DNA of 64,000 nucleotides from Flavobacteriia bacterium (GTDB lineage: Bacteria > Bacteroidota > Bacteroidia > Flavobacteriales_D > Crocinitomicaceae). Every line of letters begins with the position of its first letter. Position 1 is the stretch's first letter. Below the pieces are notes generated by a model, which did no database searches, was not told the DNA's origin, and worked only from the letters and a program-made list of their open reading frames with translations. The position numbers and the translations under genes were made by a program. Location of the stretch: the NCBI GenBank assembly GCA_947462925.1, contig CANHQP010000001.1, forward strand, positions 1 to 64,000. The letters are read 5' to 3'. Below are positions 61,091-64,000 of this stretch, piece after piece.

Positions 61091-62302
61091 TTACAATGCA
61101 TCAGCACGTTTTTTGTATTCTGCAGATTTTTCTGGATTTTTCAAACTTCTATAAATTTGAGCCAAAATAATCAATACTTGTTTGTCATTTGGATTTTTAG
61201 CGATGTAAGCCTCCAAAGGAACGATTGCTTTTTTGTAAAGTTCGTCAGCTTTCGCTAACATTTTTTCGTAATTTGGATCACCTTGTTTCAATTGGCTTGC
61301 CTCTTGTTTCATGCTAATTGCACTACCAGAAAGTAAAGCGCCTAATTGGTATTGAGCATCTGTGTAATTTGGATCGATTTGTAACGCCTTGTTCAAAGCT
61401 GTTTCTGCTTTTTCATCTTGTTTCAATTCGATGTAAATCGTTCCGATAGTCAAATACAACTGTTTGTTGTTTGGATCCGCAGCGATTGCATCAGCTAAGC
61501 TTTTTTCAGCAGCTGCATTATCACCAGCTTCGATATCAGAATTTACCAATTCAAGTAAAATGTCTTTGTCGTTTGGATATTTAACACGCCCAGCCACCAA
61601 GATTTCTTTGGCTTCCGCTTTTTTACCGTCTTTTCTTAATGCATTTGCAGCTAAAGCATAAATCAATGGAGCTTTGTACTGAATTTCTGCTGATTTTTTA
61701 TATCGAGCTGCAGCAGTTGACATATCTCCAGCTTTTTCTGCGCACAAACCTGCATTAAAGATAGAAGACGAATCAATTTCCCCAACTGCATCTGAAAGTT
61801 TGACTTGTAAATCATAAATTTCAACAGCTTCTTTGAATTTTCCAGCTTTGTACATTTGATCACAACCCATTGAAAAAAGTCCTTTTTTCATATTGATTGA
61901 TGATAGAACTTCCTCTTTGTATTTTTTATTTGGAAAAGCTTTTTTATAACTTTCTATTCCTTGCTCCAAAAGCATGTCACCATTTTCTTTCAAATAAACA
62001 GAATCTTCTGCGCTAGCAATTAAAAGCCCTGTGTAGATTTCCCCTTTGTAAAAAAGTGTTTTTGGACTTTCTTTTGTTTCTGGATGTACAGCAGCCAAAT
62101 CGATATATTCTTTGGCTTTCATTAATGCTTTTTTCCCAGCTTCTAAGTTATTTTCACCGGTCATCATCATTCTAGCCAAGATATCAGCGTACTTGTTGTA
62201 TTCTAATGCAGCAGAAGTTTCGTTCATTTTTTGAGAAAATGAATTGAAAGTCAAAAAGATACTTCCTGCAAAAAATGAAATTTTGATTAATTTATTTTTC
62301 AT
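61091..62302 (-). CDS. Exported tetratricopeptide-repeat protein
   Basis: ATG 62302 gives a signal peptide (MKNKLIKISFFAGSIFLTFNSFSQ) and about 400 residues of TPR units: AVEIYDLQVKLSDAVGEIDSSSIFNAGLCAEKAGDMSTAAARYKKS in pieces, PNNKQLYLTIGTIYIELKQDEKAETALNKALQIDPNY in pieces, then LAQIYRSLKNPEKSAEYKKRA. It is periplasmic or outer-membrane-facing and probably a protein-binding scaffold. The upstream open frame to 62341 would overlap the gyrA stop. Confidence 0.82.
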   Translation of the reverse strand: MKNKLIKISFFAGSIFLTFNSFSQKMNETSAALEYNKYADILARMMMTGENNLEAGKKALMKAKEYIDLAAVHPETKESPKTLFYKGEIYTGLLIASAEDSVYLKENGDMLLEQGIESYKKAFPNKKYKEEVLSSINMKKGLFSMGCDQMYKAGKFKEAVEIYDLQVKLSDAVGEIDSSSIFNAGLCAEKAGDMSTAAARYKKSAEIQYKAPLIYALAANALRKDGKKAEAKEILVAGRVKYPNDKDILLELVNSDIEAGDNAAAEKSLADAIAADPNNKQLYLTIGTIYIELKQDEKAETALNKALQIDPNYTDAQYQLGALLSGSAISMKQEASQLKQGDPNYEKMLAKADELYKKAIVPLEAYIAKNPNDKQVLIILAQIYRSLKNPEKSAEYKKRADAL

Positions 62303-62341
62303 CGTTCTAAGTTTATTTTTTATAAGATGCTTAAAAAGCAA

Positions 62342-64000
62342 TTATTCCACATCGCTGTTTTCAATATCCGTGCCAGTTTCAGAATCATCAGCAGAATCAT
62401 CTCCTAAAATCTCTGGATTTTCGCCAGTTATTTCCAATCCTTCTACATCTTCGATTTCTTCTTCATCTTCAGATCTTGGAACTCTTGCAACTGCAGCAAT
62501 TGCCGCGGTACCTTTCAAGTTAATCAATCGAACACCTTGTGCAGCTCTTCCCATCACGCGGATAACATCCATGTGCATACGAATCGTGATTCCAGCTTTG
62601 GTAATAATCATTAAATCATCCTCGTCATTCACGCTCTTAATTGCCAATAATGGACCCGTTTTTTCAGTGATATTCAAAGTTTTCACACCTTTTCCACCTC
62701 TGTTTGTTACTCTGTAAACAGGTTCACCATCTTCTGGATCATTCAAGAATGAACGTTTTCCATAACCTTTTTCTGATACAACCAATACAGTTTCAGCAGC
62801 TTTGTCGATTACACAAACCATTCCAACTACTTCATCACCTTCGATAGTCATGTTTACACCACGAACACCAGAAGCATTTCTTCCCATCGGACGAACTTTT
62901 TCTTCATTAAATCGAATAGCTCTACCAGATTTGGTTGCCATCACGATTTCATTCGTTCCGTCAGTTAATTTTGCTTCTAACAATTCATCGTTTTCACGAA
63001 TAGTAATCGCGTTGATACCATTGATTCTTGGACGAGAATATGCTTCCAATGAAGTTTTCTTAATGATTCCTTCTTTGGTACACATAATAATGAAATTGTT
63101 TTGAACATATTCTTTATCTGTCAAATCTTGAACTTTAACATAAGCTTTCACTTTGTCATCTTGTTCAATATTCAATAAGTTTTGAATCGCTCTTCCTTTG
63201 GATAATTTGTTTCCTTCAGGAATTTCATAAACACGCATCCAGAAACATCTACCTTTTTCGGTAAATATCAATAGGTAATTGTGATTAGTTGCATCGAATA
63301 AATGCTCCAAGAAATCTTTGTCACGAGTAGTAGAACCTTTAGAGCCCATTCCACCTCGATTTTGAACTTTGTATTCAGTTAAACTTGTACGTTTGATATA
63401 TCCAGCGTGAGAAATAGTAATAATTACTTCTTCATCAGGAATCAAATCTTCCATGCGCATTTCGCTTGCAGAATATTCTATTGTTGAACGACGAGCATCA
63501 CCGTATTTATCTTTCACATATTGCAATTCATCTTTGATAATTTGCATTCTGCGATCTTCATTGGCCAAAATATCTTTCAAATCAGCGATTAAAGCCATTA
63601 AATCAGCGTATTCAGCTCTTAATTTATCTTGTTCAAGACCTGTTAACTGTCTCAATCTCATTTCAACAATGGCACGAGATTGAATTTCACTTAATGCAAA
63701 ACGTGCGATCAAATTGTCACGCGCTTCTTCAGGACTCTTAGACGCACGAATGATTTTAATTACTTCATCAATGTTATCTGATGCAATAATCAAACCTTCT
63801 AAGATGTGCGCTCTTTCTTCCGCTTTTCTTAAATCAAATTTCGTTCTGCGAATAATTACTTCGTGACGGAAATTGATGAAGTGCATGATCATGTCACGCA
63901 AAGTCAACATTTCTGGTCTCCCATCAACTAAAGCAATATTATTTACTGAAAATGAAGTTTGTAGAGATGTGAATTTAAATAATTTATTTAATACAACATT
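62342..64000 (-). CDS. gyrA: DNA gyrase subunit A (partial, N-terminus beyond the window)
   Basis: Gyrase A cuts and reseals DNA for supercoiling. The frame is open from the right edge (64000) to the stop at 62342-62344, giving 552 codons including the winged-helix/tower region (VDGRPEMLTLRDMIMHFINFR) and the C-terminal beta-pinwheel with the GyrA box QNRGGMGSKG. The catalytic Tyr domain lies outside the window. The acidic C-terminal tail (DDSADDSETGTDIE) is typical. The box marks it as gyrase rather than topoisomerase IV. Confidence 0.95.
   Translation of the reverse strand, partial: NVVLNKLFKFTSLQTSFSVNNIALVDGRPEMLTLRDMIMHFINFRHEVIIRRTKFDLRKAEERAHILEGLIIASDNIDEVIKIIRASKSPEEARDNLIARFALSEIQSRAIVEMRLRQLTGLEQDKLRAEYADLMALIADLKDILANEDRRMQIIKDELQYVKDKYGDARRSTIEYSASEMRMEDLIPDEEVIITISHAGYIKRTSLTEYKVQNRGGMGSKGSTTRDKDFLEHLFDATNHNYLLIFTEKGRCFWMRVYEIPEGNKLSKGRAIQNLLNIEQDDKVKAYVKVQDLTDKEYVQNNFIIMCTKEGIIKKTSLEAYSRPRINGINAITIRENDELLEAKLTDGTNEIVMATKSGRAIRFNEEKVRPMGRNASGVRGVNMTIEGDEVVGMVCVIDKAAETVLVVSEKGYGKRSFLNDPEDGEPVYRVTNRGGKGVKTLNITEKTGPLLAIKSVNDEDDLMIITKAGITIRMHMDVIRVMGRAAQGVRLINLKGTAAIAAVARVPRSEDEEEIEDVEGLEITGENPEILGDDSADDSETGTDIENSDVE

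Overview
The window is a chromosomal segment of a low-GC member of the Bacteroidota, most likely order Flavobacteriales and possibly a Fluviicola/Crocinitomix-like lineage (inference). Evidence: a type A T9SS C-terminal sorting domain, a short RpoD without region 1.1, TAnnTTTG -7 promoter elements with weak -33 TTTG/TTG boxes, a CarboxypepD-reg/TonB-dependent receptor, a LytS/LytTR pair, and the block parA-parB-DUF5683-dapB-lepB-wbqC. It is gene-dense core chromosome. I found no rRNA, tRNA, CRISPR array, insertion sequence or prophage.

Layout. 1-6.4 kb: a secreted T9SS alpha/beta hydrolase, an acyltransferase-3 gene with no usable start codon, TatA, a 58-residue small ORF beside an XRE regulator with palindromic operators, mnmA, and a secreted CarboxypepD-reg protein. 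6.4-13.4 kb (minus strand): murQ, a phosphoribosyltransferase, wbqC, lepB, dapB, DUF5683, parB, parA, several with overlapping ends. 13.5-21 kb (minus): a PUR-type binding protein, ferredoxin, a long GAPDH, rpoD, HtrA and an exported Mn-type superoxide dismutase. 21-29.8 kb (minus): GH92 mannosidase, ROK kinase, SNF2 helicase, TsaC-type synthase, trmD. 30-31.8 kb (plus): pyrR-pyrB and DUF6122. 31.8-40.1 kb (minus): M42-like peptidase, IMPACT protein, DUF4403, two TPM proteins, LemA, hydrolase, Fur-family regulator, YdeI-like protein, GH3 lipoprotein. 40.4-45.1 kb (plus): TonB receptor, flavodoxin-fold oxidoreductase, LytS kinase, LytTR regulator.

45.2-49.9 kb is the most notable stretch. A full-length cyanophycin synthetase (minus) is divergent from cyanophycinase and an isoaspartyl dipeptidase/asparaginase (plus). 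Together they can make and completely degrade the nitrogen-storage polymer cyanophycin. About 2.7 kb further on lies a ureohydrolase that could use the released arginine, or formimidoylglutamate.

50.4-64 kb: dnaA with an AT-rich upstream region carrying a 9-bp inverted repeat, thioesterase, ureohydrolase, membrane patatin, radical SAM protein, HutD-like protein, SRPBCC protein, Crp-family regulator, an orphan TPM protein, a helical protein, a TPR protein, and the 3' part of gyrA running off the right edge. Several genes (mnmA, trmD, pyrR, cyanophycinase, the radical SAM gene) have TAnnTTTG only a few bases before the start codon, which suggests leaderless or nearly leaderless transcripts.
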